The notes under the pieces were generated by a model. That model had not been told where the DNA came from, made no database searches, and saw nothing but the letters and a program-made list of their open reading frames with translations. DNA of 64,000 bases from Klebsiella ornithinolytica NBRC 105727 = ATCC 31898 (GTDB taxonomy: Bacteria > Pseudomonadota > Gammaproteobacteria > Enterobacterales > Enterobacteriaceae): NCBI RefSeq assembly GCF_001598295.1, contig NZ_BCYR01000003.1, positions 430,151 to 494,150 on the forward strand, in the 5' to 3' direction. Positions within the stretch are counted from its first letter, which is position 1, and each line of letters begins with the position of its first letter. The position numbers and the translations under genes were made by a program. Below are positions 1-8,263 of the stretch, piece after piece.

Positions 1-361
1 TTTCCAGCGCCTCCTGCGCGCGAAAGTGGCGCTCCTTTTTGCCGATACCTTTGACCATCAGCCCGTAGGCAACGTTATCGAGGATCGACATATGCGGAAA
101 CAGCGCATAGTCCTGAAAGACGGTATTCACGTCACGCTGCCACGGCGGCAGCTCACTGGCCTTGTGACCGTAAATGGAAATCGCCCCGCCGGAGAGCTGC
201 TCAAATCCGGCGATCAGCCGCAGGCAGGTGGTTTTGCCGGAGCCGGACGGCCCCAGCATGGAGAAAAACTCGCCATCACGGATCCCCATGTTGACGCCGT
301 CCACCGCGCGAACGTCACCATAGAAACGTGAAACGTTGTGAAACTCTACCGCGTACGTCAT
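1..361 (-). CDS. ydcT: YdcT, ATP-binding subunit of the YdcSTUV ABC importer (N-terminal part)
   Basis: Begins at ATG 361 and runs off the left edge, so only about 120 N-terminal residues are present. Walker A (GPSGSGKTT) is at residues 37-45 and the Q-loop stretch VFQDYALFPH at 81-90, as in PotA/spermidine-type ATPases. It would energise uptake with the membrane subunits YdcU and YdcV, which should lie outside the window. It follows ydcS by 17 bases on the same strand, so both belong to one operon. The sequence matches E. coli YdcT closely as I recall it. The true substrate of this importer is not settled; polyamine-type compounds are usually suggested. Confidence 0.93.
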   Translation of the reverse strand, partial: MTYAVEFHNVSRFYGDVRAVDGVNMGIRDGEFFSMLGPSGSGKTTCLRLIAGFEQLSGGAISIYGHKASELPPWQRDVNTVFQDYALFPHMSILDNVAYGLMVKGIGKKERHFRAQEALE

Positions 362-378
362 GTTCCGCCTCCGGCCGA

Positions 379-1524
379 TTACCGGCCGCCCATAATCGCG
401 ATATAGTCCTGTGTCCAGCGGCTGTAAGGCACGTATTTACCCCCTTCGGCCACCGGCGTTTTCCAGAATGCAATTTTAGAGAACTCGTTGTAGCCATTGG
501 TTTCGCAACCTTTGTCACCCAGTAGCGCACTCGCCTTACAGCCTTGCGGAACCACCGGCAACGAGCCAAACCACGCCGCCACGTCGCCCTGTACCTTCGG
601 CGTCAGCGACCAGTTCATCCATTTATAGGCGCACACCGGGTGTCTGGCGTCGCTATGTAACATCGTGGTATCCGCCCAGCCGGTCACCCCCTCTTTCGGG
701 AAGACGGTGGCCACCGGCTGGCCGTCGGCTTTTAAGCCGTTGGCCTGGTATGGCCAGGCGCTCGAGGCCACCACGCCTTCATTTTTGAAGTCGCTCATCT
801 GAACGGTGGTGTCATGCCAGTAGCGGTGGATTAACCCATGCTGAGCGCGCAACACCTTCAGCACCGCCTGGTACTGTGCTTCGGTCAGCTGGTAGGGATC
901 GGTAATGCCCAGCTGCGGCTGGGTTGCTTTCACGAACAACGCCGCATCGGCAATATAGATAGGTCCGTCGTAGGCCTGAACGCGCCCTTGATTACTTTTA
1001 CCATCGGAGAGTTTTTGCTCCACAAAGACCACGTTCCAGCTGTCTGGCGGCGTCGGGAATATTTTCGTGTTGTACATCAGCAGGTTTGGCCCCCACTGGT
1101 ACGGGGTGCCGTAAACTTTACCGCCGACGTTAAACCAGGCGCCTTTTTCAACGCGCGGGTCGAGGCTAGACCAGTTGGTAATCAGGGCCGTATTAATGGG
1201 CTGCACCCGCTTGCCCATAATTAAGCGCAGAGAGGCGTCACCCGAAGCGGTGACCAGATCGTACCCTCCTTTCGCCATCAGGCTGACCATCTCATCGGAC
1301 GTGGCGGCCGTTTTCACATTCACCTGACATCCGCTCTCTTTTTCAAACTGGGTGACCCAGTCATAATTTTTATCCGTCTGGCCACGCTCGATATAGCCCG
1401 GCCAGGCGATAATATCGAGTCGGCCTTCTCCTTTATCCAGCGAAGCGGGCGGCTCAGCGGCCTGCGCAGTCAGGATCGCCATCCCCAGCGCATAGAGGCT
1501 GCCACGGGCAATTTTTTTGCTCAT
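379..1524 (-). CDS. ydcS: YdcS, periplasmic substrate-binding protein of YdcSTUV
   Basis: 381 residues with a classical Sec signal peptide (charged MSKKIARG, hydrophobic core, cleavage near AQA-A at about residue 22). The mature protein is a spermidine/putrescine-type (PotD-like) binding protein and should deliver its ligand to the YdcUV/YdcT transporter. E. coli YdcS has also been reported to make polyhydroxybutyrate; that is family knowledge, not visible here. An AGGAG ribosome site sits 8 bases before the ATG. A likely promoter with a TATAAT box lies about 165 bases upstream. E. coli ydcS is stress (sigma S) induced, and the weak -35 of that promoter fits this. Confidence 0.93.
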   Translation of the reverse strand: MSKKIARGSLYALGMAILTAQAAEPPASLDKGEGRLDIIAWPGYIERGQTDKNYDWVTQFEKESGCQVNVKTAATSDEMVSLMAKGGYDLVTASGDASLRLIMGKRVQPINTALITNWSSLDPRVEKGAWFNVGGKVYGTPYQWGPNLLMYNTKIFPTPPDSWNVVFVEQKLSDGKSNQGRVQAYDGPIYIADAALFVKATQPQLGITDPYQLTEAQYQAVLKVLRAQHGLIHRYWHDTTVQMSDFKNEGVVASSAWPYQANGLKADGQPVATVFPKEGVTGWADTTMLHSDARHPVCAYKWMNWSLTPKVQGDVAAWFGSLPVVPQGCKASALLGDKGCETNGYNEFSKIAFWKTPVAEGGKYVPYSRWTQDYIAIMGGR

Positions 1525-1686
1525 CGGGTGTTACTCCTGTCACAATAAAATTAGCGGCAGCCGTGCCGTAAAAATATCTCCCTTTTTAACCATAGACGGC
1601 GCACTTACGCCCCCTGGAGAAATTTATTCAGGTTGTGACAAGGGGCGCATTCCACAAAAATCGATGAAGACCTGGCAACAATATGG

Positions 1687-1692
1687 ATTATA
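1687..1692 (-). promoter_or_regulatory. -10 box of a probable ydcS promoter
   Basis: On the minus strand the bases read TCTATAATCC, a consensus -10. The hexamer 17 bases upstream (TATCCT) is a poor -35, which is the pattern expected of a sigma-S-preferring promoter. This would give ydcS a leader of about 155 bases. The 306-base gap 1525-1830 holds this promoter and an imperfect GGCCGG inverted repeat at 1741-1766. I see no gene in it. Confidence 0.4.
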
Positions 1693-1830
1693 GACAAGGA
1701 GTTAGGGGCAGGATACGGCTATGCGTATTTCCTATGACCACGGCCGGTAAAATATTAGCCGGCCGGGTTTGATAATAATATTTAGTTATTTCAGCAGCGG
1801 CTGTTTAGCGGTATATAAAAAATCAGTTCT

Positions 1831-3243
1831 TTAGCTCAGCTGCTCGCGAATAAGTTCGCCGAGTCGTTTAACTCCTTGCTCTTCTCTTTCTCCCCAGCCC
1901 CACGCGGTATTAAAGCGGAAAAAAGAGGTCCAGCTGGCGGTGGTAGAGAACATTTTCCCGGGGGCAATACTGATATTATCGCGCAATGCCCTGGCGCTCA
2001 GCTCACCGGCATCGGCCCCTTCCGGCAGTTCAAGCCACAAAAAATAGCCGCTGTCGCTGTGATGGATTTTCACCTCGGCGGGCAGATGGCGCAGCAGCGC
2101 CTGCCAGGCCTGCTGTTTGCGCTCGGCAAGCTGGCGGCGCAGGCGGCGGAGATGGGCGTCATAGCGCCGGGTAGAGAGGTAATCGACCAGCGCCATCTGC
2201 ATCGGCGAACTGGTGGAGAGCGTGCTCATTAATTGCAGCTGCTGAATACGTCGGGCATGTTTACCGGCGGCCACCCAGCCGATCCGAAAACCGGGCACCA
2301 GGCATTTTGAGAACGAACTGCAGTGCAGCGTCATCTCCTGCCGGTCCCAGAATTTGGCGGGGAGCGGTTTTTCGCGGCCAAAATAGAGTTCACTGTAGAC
2401 ATCGTCTTCAATCAGCACCACGTTATAGCGGGCCAGCAGATCCACCAGCTGCGCCTTTTTCGCCGCACTCAGGGTAAAGCCGAGCGGGTTTTGCCCGTTG
2501 GTCATCAGCCAGCAGGCCTTGACCGGGTAACTCTGCAACGCCTGCTCCAGCGCGGCTAAATCAATCCCCTCTTTGACATCCGTCGCCACCGACAGCGCTT
2601 TCAGCCGCAGCCTTTCCAGCGCCTGCAGCGCGCCGTAAAAACAGGGGTTTTCCACCACCACCCAGTCGCCAGGCTCCGTCACCGCCTGCAGGCTGAGATT
2701 CAGCGCCTCCAGGGCACCGGCGGTAATCACGATTTCATCCGGCGAAATGTTCATCCCCTGCAGCGCGTAGCGCCGGGCAATCGCGTGACGCAGCTCATCA
2801 TTGCCCGGCGGCAGATTCTCAATGACGCTCATGGCGGTCGCAGTTTTGCTCACCTGCGCCAACGAGCGATTAAGCTGCTGGAGCGGAAACAGCCGCGGGT
2901 CGGGAAATGCCGAGGCAAAGGGCAGCATCGAAGCCCGGCGGCTGGCCTGCAGCACCTCAAAAATGTAGGTGTTGATATCGACCGATTCATCACGGGTCAC
3001 CTGCGCAGGCGGTGGCGGCTGGCGTAGTCTGACCGGTTTTGGCGCTACGTAGTAGCCGGACTGCGGGCGGGCAATAATCCGGCCCTGGCTTTCCAGCAGC
3101 TGGTAGGCGTGGCTGACGGTCATAAAACTCATCCCGCTGCTGACCACCTGTTCGCGTAACGAAGGCAACCGATCGCCGGGTTGCCAGACGCCGAGCGCAA
3201 TCTGTTCGGTCAACTGCTGCGCAAGCTGCTGATACTTTTTCAT
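1831..3243 (-). CDS. ydcR: YdcR, GntR/MocR-family regulator
   Basis: 470 residues: an N-terminal GntR winged-helix domain (about 1-70, with PGDRLPSLR) fused to a fold-type I aminotransferase-like domain. The PLP-binding lysine is probably in SSFSKCLVPG near residue 316. MocR proteins use PLP or an amino-containing ligand as effector. It matches E. coli YdcR almost throughout. Transcribed divergently from the MFS operon, it is a candidate regulator of ydcSTUV or of the inserted operon, but no operator can be assigned by eye. Confidence 0.93.
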   Translation of the reverse strand: MKKYQQLAQQLTEQIALGVWQPGDRLPSLREQVVSSGMSFMTVSHAYQLLESQGRIIARPQSGYYVAPKPVRLRQPPPPAQVTRDESVDINTYIFEVLQASRRASMLPFASAFPDPRLFPLQQLNRSLAQVSKTATAMSVIENLPPGNDELRHAIARRYALQGMNISPDEIVITAGALEALNLSLQAVTEPGDWVVVENPCFYGALQALERLRLKALSVATDVKEGIDLAALEQALQSYPVKACWLMTNGQNPLGFTLSAAKKAQLVDLLARYNVVLIEDDVYSELYFGREKPLPAKFWDRQEMTLHCSSFSKCLVPGFRIGWVAAGKHARRIQQLQLMSTLSTSSPMQMALVDYLSTRRYDAHLRRLRRQLAERKQQAWQALLRHLPAEVKIHHSDSGYFLWLELPEGADAGELSARALRDNISIAPGKMFSTTASWTSFFRFNTAWGWGEREEQGVKRLGELIREQLS

Positions 3244-3326
3244 GAGGAGTCTCGCGGTTCAGGTTTGCGCCTATAGTATATCAGCCATGAAAAAATAGCC
3301 GTTTATAAAAACTGTTATAGCTCAGC

Positions 3327-3373
3327 CCGCGCCGACTTCCGCTGCCGACGCTATCGGCGCGGACGATTTTTTT
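3327..3373 (+). terminator. Rho-independent terminator-like hairpin between ydcR and the MFS operon
   Basis: CCGCGCCGA (3327-3335) pairs perfectly with TCGGCGCGG (3354-3362) over 9 bp with an 18-base loop, followed by seven Ts at 3367-3373. It lies upstream of the promoter at 3436, so with that promoter it only insulates. If an additional promoter exists nearer ydcR it would act as an attenuator for the operon. Confidence 0.6.
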
Positions 3374-3435
3374 AGATCTAATGATTAACAAATGAGTTAC
3401 ATGTCACAAATTGCGCGTAAAGCTTTCCCGGCACT

Positions 3436-3464
3436 TTGACACCCGCCGTTCAGCGCTCTAGAGT
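3436..3464 (+). promoter_or_regulatory. Sigma70 promoter of the substituted-glycerol operon
   Basis: TTGACA (3436-3441), a 17-base spacer and TAGAGT (3459-3464) form a near-consensus promoter. Transcription would start near 3471, immediately before the paired leader hairpins, leaving a leader of about 103 bases before the MFS start codon at 3574. Confidence 0.65.
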
Positions 3465-3471
3465 TCAGCCT

Positions 3472-3517
3472 ACAGATTTTAGATTAGAGACTATCTGTCA
3501 TTCATTAAGATGGTCTC
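3472..3517 (+). promoter_or_regulatory. Leader with two mutually exclusive hairpins (candidate GlpP target)
   Basis: ACAGAT (3472-3477) can pair with ATCTGT (3493-3498). Alternatively GAGACTATCT (3487-3496) pairs with AGATGGTCTC (3508-3517) over 10 bp with one G-U. The two structures share bases 3493-3496 and cannot form together, which is the layout of an attenuator or RNA switch. No U-run follows, so control of translation or protein binding is as likely as termination. The operon encodes a GlpP-type RNA-binding antiterminator, which would be the natural partner; that link is inference. Confidence 0.4.
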
Positions 3518-3573
3518 TCATTGCCTTTCCTGTATGTAGCGGCCTTCTTTCGAGTATTGCAAAGGGGACCGCT

Positions 3574-5049
3574 ATGTCTGTTCATAAAAATACAAGCAAA
3601 AAAAATATTCGCGGCATTGACGATATTATTCAGTTTATCGATGCGCAGCCGAATATTGCGGGTAAAGCCGGCATTATCTGGTGGCTGGCACTCGGTGGAT
3701 TATTTTTAGACGCCTTCTCTAATTCAGCATTAAGCGCCGGGCTCAATCCGATGACCCGGGATTTACAGCTAAGCGCTACGGACGTGGCGATGCTGACCTC
3801 TTTTTCTTCATGGATTGCCATTATTTTTAATCCAGTCGGCGGCTGGATCGCCGACCGCTGGGGGCGGGTCACGCCGCTGATTGCGGCAAAAATATGCGCC
3901 GTGCTCGGCGCCCTTCTCGTCACTTTCTCTCCTGATTTCAATTTGATACTTACCGGCCGATTCTTTGTGGGCATCGCCTACGGCATGGATTTTGCGGTGG
4001 CGATGGCGCTGCTCGCGGAGTTTACCCCGGCGCGCTTTAAAAGCCGGCTCAACACCTGGCAAGGGGTCTGGTATGTCGCCGTCTGCTTAAATCTGGTGCT
4101 GGCGTTGTTATTTTATTCATGGCAGGTCGGCGATACTATCTGGCGCTATTCGGTGGCCGCAACGGCGCTCTGTGGAATAATTATTTTACTGCTGCAAATA
4201 CGTTATCTGGTTGAAAGTCCGGTGTGGTTAGCGCGTAAATCGCGCCTGGCTGACGCGGTCAAAGCGATGCAAAAAATATATGGCGATCGTTTTATTCTCG
4301 CCCCCGCCAGCGAACAAAAACCGATAATTGGCCAGGCGCAAAAAGGGATTAAAAACGTTGTGCTTATTTTTCGCGGCGTCTATTTACCGCGGACAATTCT
4401 GGCATCAACAGTGCAGATCTGTCAGTCGATTCAATATTTCGGCGTGGGCTGGTATCTCCCGGTCATCAGCGCCAGTCTGTTCGGTAAAAACTTTGTCTAC
4501 GCAACGCTTGGTTCACTATTTTTTAACATATTCGGCATTGTCGGCGGTTTTCTGTCACCGTCGATCGGTCGTCGTCTCGGTCTGCGCCGCTCCTCCGCTA
4601 TCGGCTTCGCCATCGCTTTTCTGGTGCTGCTCACTCTCGGTTTGTTCAGCGACCGCATGCCGCTGTGGGCGTCGCTGATGGTACCGGCTCTGTTTATCCT
4701 GTTTCATTCCGGCGGTCCAGGCGCCAACGGTAAGAGTCTCTCTTCTCTCTCCTTTCGCAGCGAATTACGCGCCGGCGCCAACGGCATCGTCGGTGCGTTG
4801 GGGGCGATTGGCGCCGCCATCGGTTTGTTTGTCTTCCCCATCTTTCGTGAAATGTACGGATTACAGTCGACCTTTTTGATCATGTCGGCCGTCCCGCTTT
4901 TCGCCAGCATCGTCTGCTTCGTTATCTCCTGGGATCCGACGCGCACTGCGATCCAGCCGGATAACGAACCTGGCGCACCGCAATTTACCCCACTCTCCCG
5001 TTCCCCCCTGCAGCCTGTCGCGCAGGAAACCGGCCGAGGCACAAAATGA
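3574..5049 (+). CDS. MFS transporter, metabolite:proton symporter type
   Basis: 491 residues from ATG 3574, chosen because AAGGGGA lies 6 bases upstream; the open frame extends further but without a ribosome site. Twelve hydrophobic segments are recognisable. The MFS motif GGWIADRWGR between TM2 and TM3 is intact, as is the RFKSRLNTWQGVWY stretch typical of sugar/aromatic-acid porters. It probably imports the substrate of the downstream kinase. The stop overlaps the kinase start by 4 bases (ATGA), so the two are translationally coupled. The substrate cannot be told from sequence. Confidence 0.88.
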   Translation: MSVHKNTSKKNIRGIDDIIQFIDAQPNIAGKAGIIWWLALGGLFLDAFSNSALSAGLNPMTRDLQLSATDVAMLTSFSSWIAIIFNPVGGWIADRWGRVTPLIAAKICAVLGALLVTFSPDFNLILTGRFFVGIAYGMDFAVAMALLAEFTPARFKSRLNTWQGVWYVAVCLNLVLALLFYSWQVGDTIWRYSVAATALCGIIILLLQIRYLVESPVWLARKSRLADAVKAMQKIYGDRFILAPASEQKPIIGQAQKGIKNVVLIFRGVYLPRTILASTVQICQSIQYFGVGWYLPVISASLFGKNFVYATLGSLFFNIFGIVGGFLSPSIGRRLGLRRSSAIGFAIAFLVLLTLGLFSDRMPLWASLMVPALFILFHSGGPGANGKSLSSLSFRSELRAGANGIVGALGAIGAAIGLFVFPIFREMYGLQSTFLIMSAVPLFASIVCFVISWDPTRTAIQPDNEPGAPQFTPLSRSPLQPVAQETGRGTK

Positions 5050-6575
5050 ATTCACCACAAAACGTTATTCTGTCCATTGATGAAGGCACCTCCGGCACCC
5101 GCGCGGCGGTCGTCGGCCAGGACGGACAGGTTCACTGTCTGGAATATCACCCGCTTCGGGTCATCAGCCCCCGTCACGGCGTGGTGGAACAAGATGCCAA
5201 CGAGATTCTGACTATGACGCTGGCGGTATGTCGCAAGACCATCGCCGAAGCGCAAAGCCGCAACATGCACATTCAGGCACTGGCTATCGCCACCCAGCGA
5301 TCCACCGCCGTACTTTGGGATCGCCAGAGCGGCCAGGCGCTGGTGCCGGCGATGGTCTGGCAGGATGCTCGCTACGCCCGGACACTGGCGGATAAAGCCG
5401 GCGAATGGGACCGACCGCTGCTGAATCACACCGGTCGTCCGGTGGGGATTCGCTCCCCTTACCTGTGGGCCGCGCGCCATATTGCCGAGACCCCGGCGAT
5501 CGCAGCGGCGCACCGGGCCGGACGCCTGATGTTTGGGACCATCGATAGCTGGCTGCTCTGGCATCTCACCGAGGAGCGGCGCTGCCTGTCCACGCCGACC
5601 AATGCCACCTCGGCCGGTGCCTATCAGCTGCGGGATCACCGTTACTACGCCCCGTGGCTGGCGGAACTGGCTTTCCCGAGCGGACTGTTACCGACCCTGG
5701 TCGATGATGGTGAGATGCTCGGCACCTCGCGAAAATCGGTGCTCGGCATCGCCGTGCCGGTACTGGCCTGCATGGGCGATCAGTTTGCCGGCGCCGTCGG
5801 GCTGGGCTGCATCGCCCGCGGTCAATCCTTGTGTATGCACGGCACCGGCAGTTTTGTCGATCTGCTGGTTGGCGACCGGCTCCCGACACTGCACGAGGCC
5901 GGTGAAAGCACGCTGGTGATGACCGCCAGGCGCCAGCACGGTAAAGCCCACTATTCCGTCGAAACCTTCGTCCCCACCAGCGGATCCGCCCTTAACTGGG
6001 TGTGTGAAAATCTGGGCTGGTTCGACACGCCGGAGCAGATCAGCGACCTGGCAGCGCAAACCGCCAGCGCTGGCGGCGTAAGCTTTATTCCGGCGCTAAC
6101 CGGGCTTCGCGTTCCGGTGCTGCAACCGCAGGCCCGCGCCTCGCTAAACGGGATTTCCATCTCCACCACCCGCGCGCAGATAGCCCGGGCGATTCTCGAA
6201 GGCATCGCCCATTCGGTAGCCGCCTGCATTCGCGCCAACGAACAGGCCACCGGCCTCAGCGTCAGTGAGCTGGTGGTGGGCGGCGGAATGTCCAACAGCG
6301 ACATCCTGATGCAAATCCAGGCCGACCTGAGCGGCATTCCGGTTCTCAGAATGGCCGAAACGGCGCGCGCCAGCCTGCGAGGAGCCGCGTTTCTCGCCGG
6401 ATCCGGCGGTCTGCTGTGGGACTCATTACACGAGGCCTGTCAGACCGTGCAGGTCGCCCGTCGATTTATGCCATCCATCGATAGTGAATGCCGTCGGCAG
6501 CAGCGAACCCTCTGGGAGAGCCGCATCACCCAGGAGCTGGCCACGGCCGCCACCTCATCCCACAATCAGGAGTAA
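5046..6575 (+). CDS. FGGY-family carbohydrate/polyol kinase (glycerol-kinase-like)
   Basis: 509 residues, the usual length of the family. The N-terminal phosphate-binding motif DEGTSGTR is at residues 13-20, and HGTGSFVDLL near residue 265 corresponds to the second ATP motif. The closest families are glycerol, xylulose and erythritol kinases. Lying between a transporter and a GlpD-like enzyme, it probably phosphorylates a glycerol-like substrate at C3. It is coupled to the upstream gene by a 4-base overlap and separated from the next gene by 8 bases. Confidence 0.88.
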   Translation: MNSPQNVILSIDEGTSGTRAAVVGQDGQVHCLEYHPLRVISPRHGVVEQDANEILTMTLAVCRKTIAEAQSRNMHIQALAIATQRSTAVLWDRQSGQALVPAMVWQDARYARTLADKAGEWDRPLLNHTGRPVGIRSPYLWAARHIAETPAIAAAHRAGRLMFGTIDSWLLWHLTEERRCLSTPTNATSAGAYQLRDHRYYAPWLAELAFPSGLLPTLVDDGEMLGTSRKSVLGIAVPVLACMGDQFAGAVGLGCIARGQSLCMHGTGSFVDLLVGDRLPTLHEAGESTLVMTARRQHGKAHYSVETFVPTSGSALNWVCENLGWFDTPEQISDLAAQTASAGGVSFIPALTGLRVPVLQPQARASLNGISISTTRAQIARAILEGIAHSVAACIRANEQATGLSVSELVVGGGMSNSDILMQIQADLSGIPVLRMAETARASLRGAAFLAGSGGLLWDSLHEACQTVQVARRFMPSIDSECRRQQRTLWESRITQELATAATSSHNQE

Positions 6576-6583
6576 AGGCGTTG

Positions 6584-8263
6584 ATGAAGTTTTTTCCGTC
6601 CCGTAAAGCCAACAAAGCGCGCAGCGAAATGTTCGACACTGCCCCGCTGCGCCTGCAGCGCGAAGAACAGCTGGACCGGCTGGCCAGCGATACCTTTGAT
6701 ATTTTGATTGTCGGCGGCGGCGTCACCGGTGCCTACACCGCGCTGGACGCCAGCCTGCGCGGCTACCGCGTGGCGCTGGTGGAAAAGAACGACTTTGCCT
6801 CCGGCACCTCGTCCAAATCATCAAAAATGGTCCACGGCGGCCTGCGCTATATCGAACAGGGGAATTTAGGGCTGGTGCGCCACTCGCTGCTTGAGCGTCA
6901 GCGTCTACGCCGCAATGCCCGCCATCTGGTACAGCGCCTGCCGTTTATGTTTCCGGTGCTGGATAAAAACGGCATTTTCGACAAACGCATGGCCTCCGCC
7001 TTTGAGAGCCTGCTGTGGACTTACGATCTGGCCGGCGGCTGGCGAGAAGGCATTCTGCACCAGAAACTCACGCCGGCGGAGGTGCTCTCCCACTGTCCGA
7101 CGCTGAATGAAGAGCAGCTTTCCGGCGGCTTTATGTACTTTGACGCCAGAGTCGATGACGCCCGGCTGACGCTGGCCCTGGTACGTACCGCCGCATTTCA
7201 CGGGGCGGCGGTGGTGAACCATGCCCAGGCGATCGACACGACTCGCGATGGTCATGGCAAAGTGAACGGCGCGCGGGTCCGGGCCGACGATCGCGAGATC
7301 GCGGTCAAAGCCCGGGTGGTGATCATGGCCACCGGCGTGTGGCTGCGCGACTGGAATGGGCAGAAAAAAGGCGCCCCGTCGGCGCTACAAATCCGCCCGG
7401 CAAAAGGCGTCCATGTCGCGATTCCGTGGCTCAAAATTCGCAATGACTGCACGGTCACCATCCCCGTCGCCGGGCGCAAACGCCGCGCGACGATTACCCG
7501 CTGGGGCAATGTCTCCTATCTGGGCACCACCGATGAAGATTATCACGGTGATCTGGACGATGTGTGCTGCACCCGGGAAGAGCTGGATTTTCTGCTGGAT
7601 GGAGCCAATTCCGCGCTCAAAACCCAGCTCACCGCGCAGGATGTGGTCGGCAGTATTGCCGGCTGCCGCCCGCTGATAGGCAGCCCCGGCGGAAAAACCG
7701 TAGAGCTGAAACGCAATCACGAAATTGATGTCGCGCCGGATGGCCTGATTACGATTGTCGGCGGCAAACTGACCACATCCCGGCATATGGCGGAACAGAC
7801 CGTCGATGTGGCCGCGAAACTGCTGGGGCGCAAACGCGCCTGTTCCACCAAAAGCGCCTTTTTACTTGGCGCCGCCGGCTACGATCCGCAGGCAATTCTC
7901 GCTTCCGGCGGGCTCTCCGCCCACCTCGGCGAGCGTTATGGCGCCGAAGCCCATTTTGTCAGCGACCTCATCCACGCCAACCCGGCGTTAGAGACGCCGA
8001 TTATTGCCGGTCTGCCCTACACCGAAGCCGAAGTGATTTACGCCATTCGTCATGAGCTGGCCGGCAGCGTCGACGACATTTTGTCACGTCGTTTACGCGC
8101 CCGGCTGATGGCGCGGGATGCCTCGGCGACCGCCGCCGACCGCGTCGGCGAACTCTTACAGCAGGAACTCAACCTGGCCCCGGCAGTCGTTGCGCAGCAA
8201 ATTGCCGCCTACCGGGCCGCCGTTAAACATGAAAAATCCATCCTTATGGGGAGCGCAGAATGA
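6584..8263 (+). CDS. GlpD-like FAD-dependent glycerol-3-phosphate dehydrogenase/oxidase family protein
   Basis: 559 residues from ATG 6584. The FAD-binding dinucleotide fold starts with VGGGVTGAYTAL near residue 42, and the GlpD signatures FASGTSSKSSKMVHGG and GLRYIEQGN follow. A C-terminal GlpA/GlpD domain is present. Family members oxidise sn-glycerol 3-phosphate to dihydroxyacetone phosphate and pass electrons to quinone at the membrane. In this operon it may act on a substituted glycerol phosphate made by the kinase. The 3' end overlaps the AGPS-like gene by 4 bases. It is a paralogue and not the housekeeping glpD locus. Confidence 0.85.
   Translation: MKFFPSRKANKARSEMFDTAPLRLQREEQLDRLASDTFDILIVGGGVTGAYTALDASLRGYRVALVEKNDFASGTSSKSSKMVHGGLRYIEQGNLGLVRHSLLERQRLRRNARHLVQRLPFMFPVLDKNGIFDKRMASAFESLLWTYDLAGGWREGILHQKLTPAEVLSHCPTLNEEQLSGGFMYFDARVDDARLTLALVRTAAFHGAAVVNHAQAIDTTRDGHGKVNGARVRADDREIAVKARVVIMATGVWLRDWNGQKKGAPSALQIRPAKGVHVAIPWLKIRNDCTVTIPVAGRKRRATITRWGNVSYLGTTDEDYHGDLDDVCCTREELDFLLDGANSALKTQLTAQDVVGSIAGCRPLIGSPGGKTVELKRNHEIDVAPDGLITIVGGKLTTSRHMAEQTVDVAAKLLGRKRACSTKSAFLLGAAGYDPQAILASGGLSAHLGERYGAEAHFVSDLIHANPALETPIIAGLPYTEAEVIYAIRHELAGSVDDILSRRLRARLMARDASATAADRVGELLQQELNLAPAVVAQQIAAYRAAVKHEKSILMGSAE

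Noticed and set aside
3436..3573. Longer N-terminus for the MFS transporter starting at 3436
   Set aside because: That start codon is the first base of the promoter -35 box and lies upstream of the leader hairpins, whereas ATG 3574 has a good ribosome site and gives a normal MFS N-terminus.
5052..5639. 195-residue minus-strand frame in the kinase gene
   Set aside because: Antisense to a well-supported FGGY kinase; no start signal and low-complexity composition.
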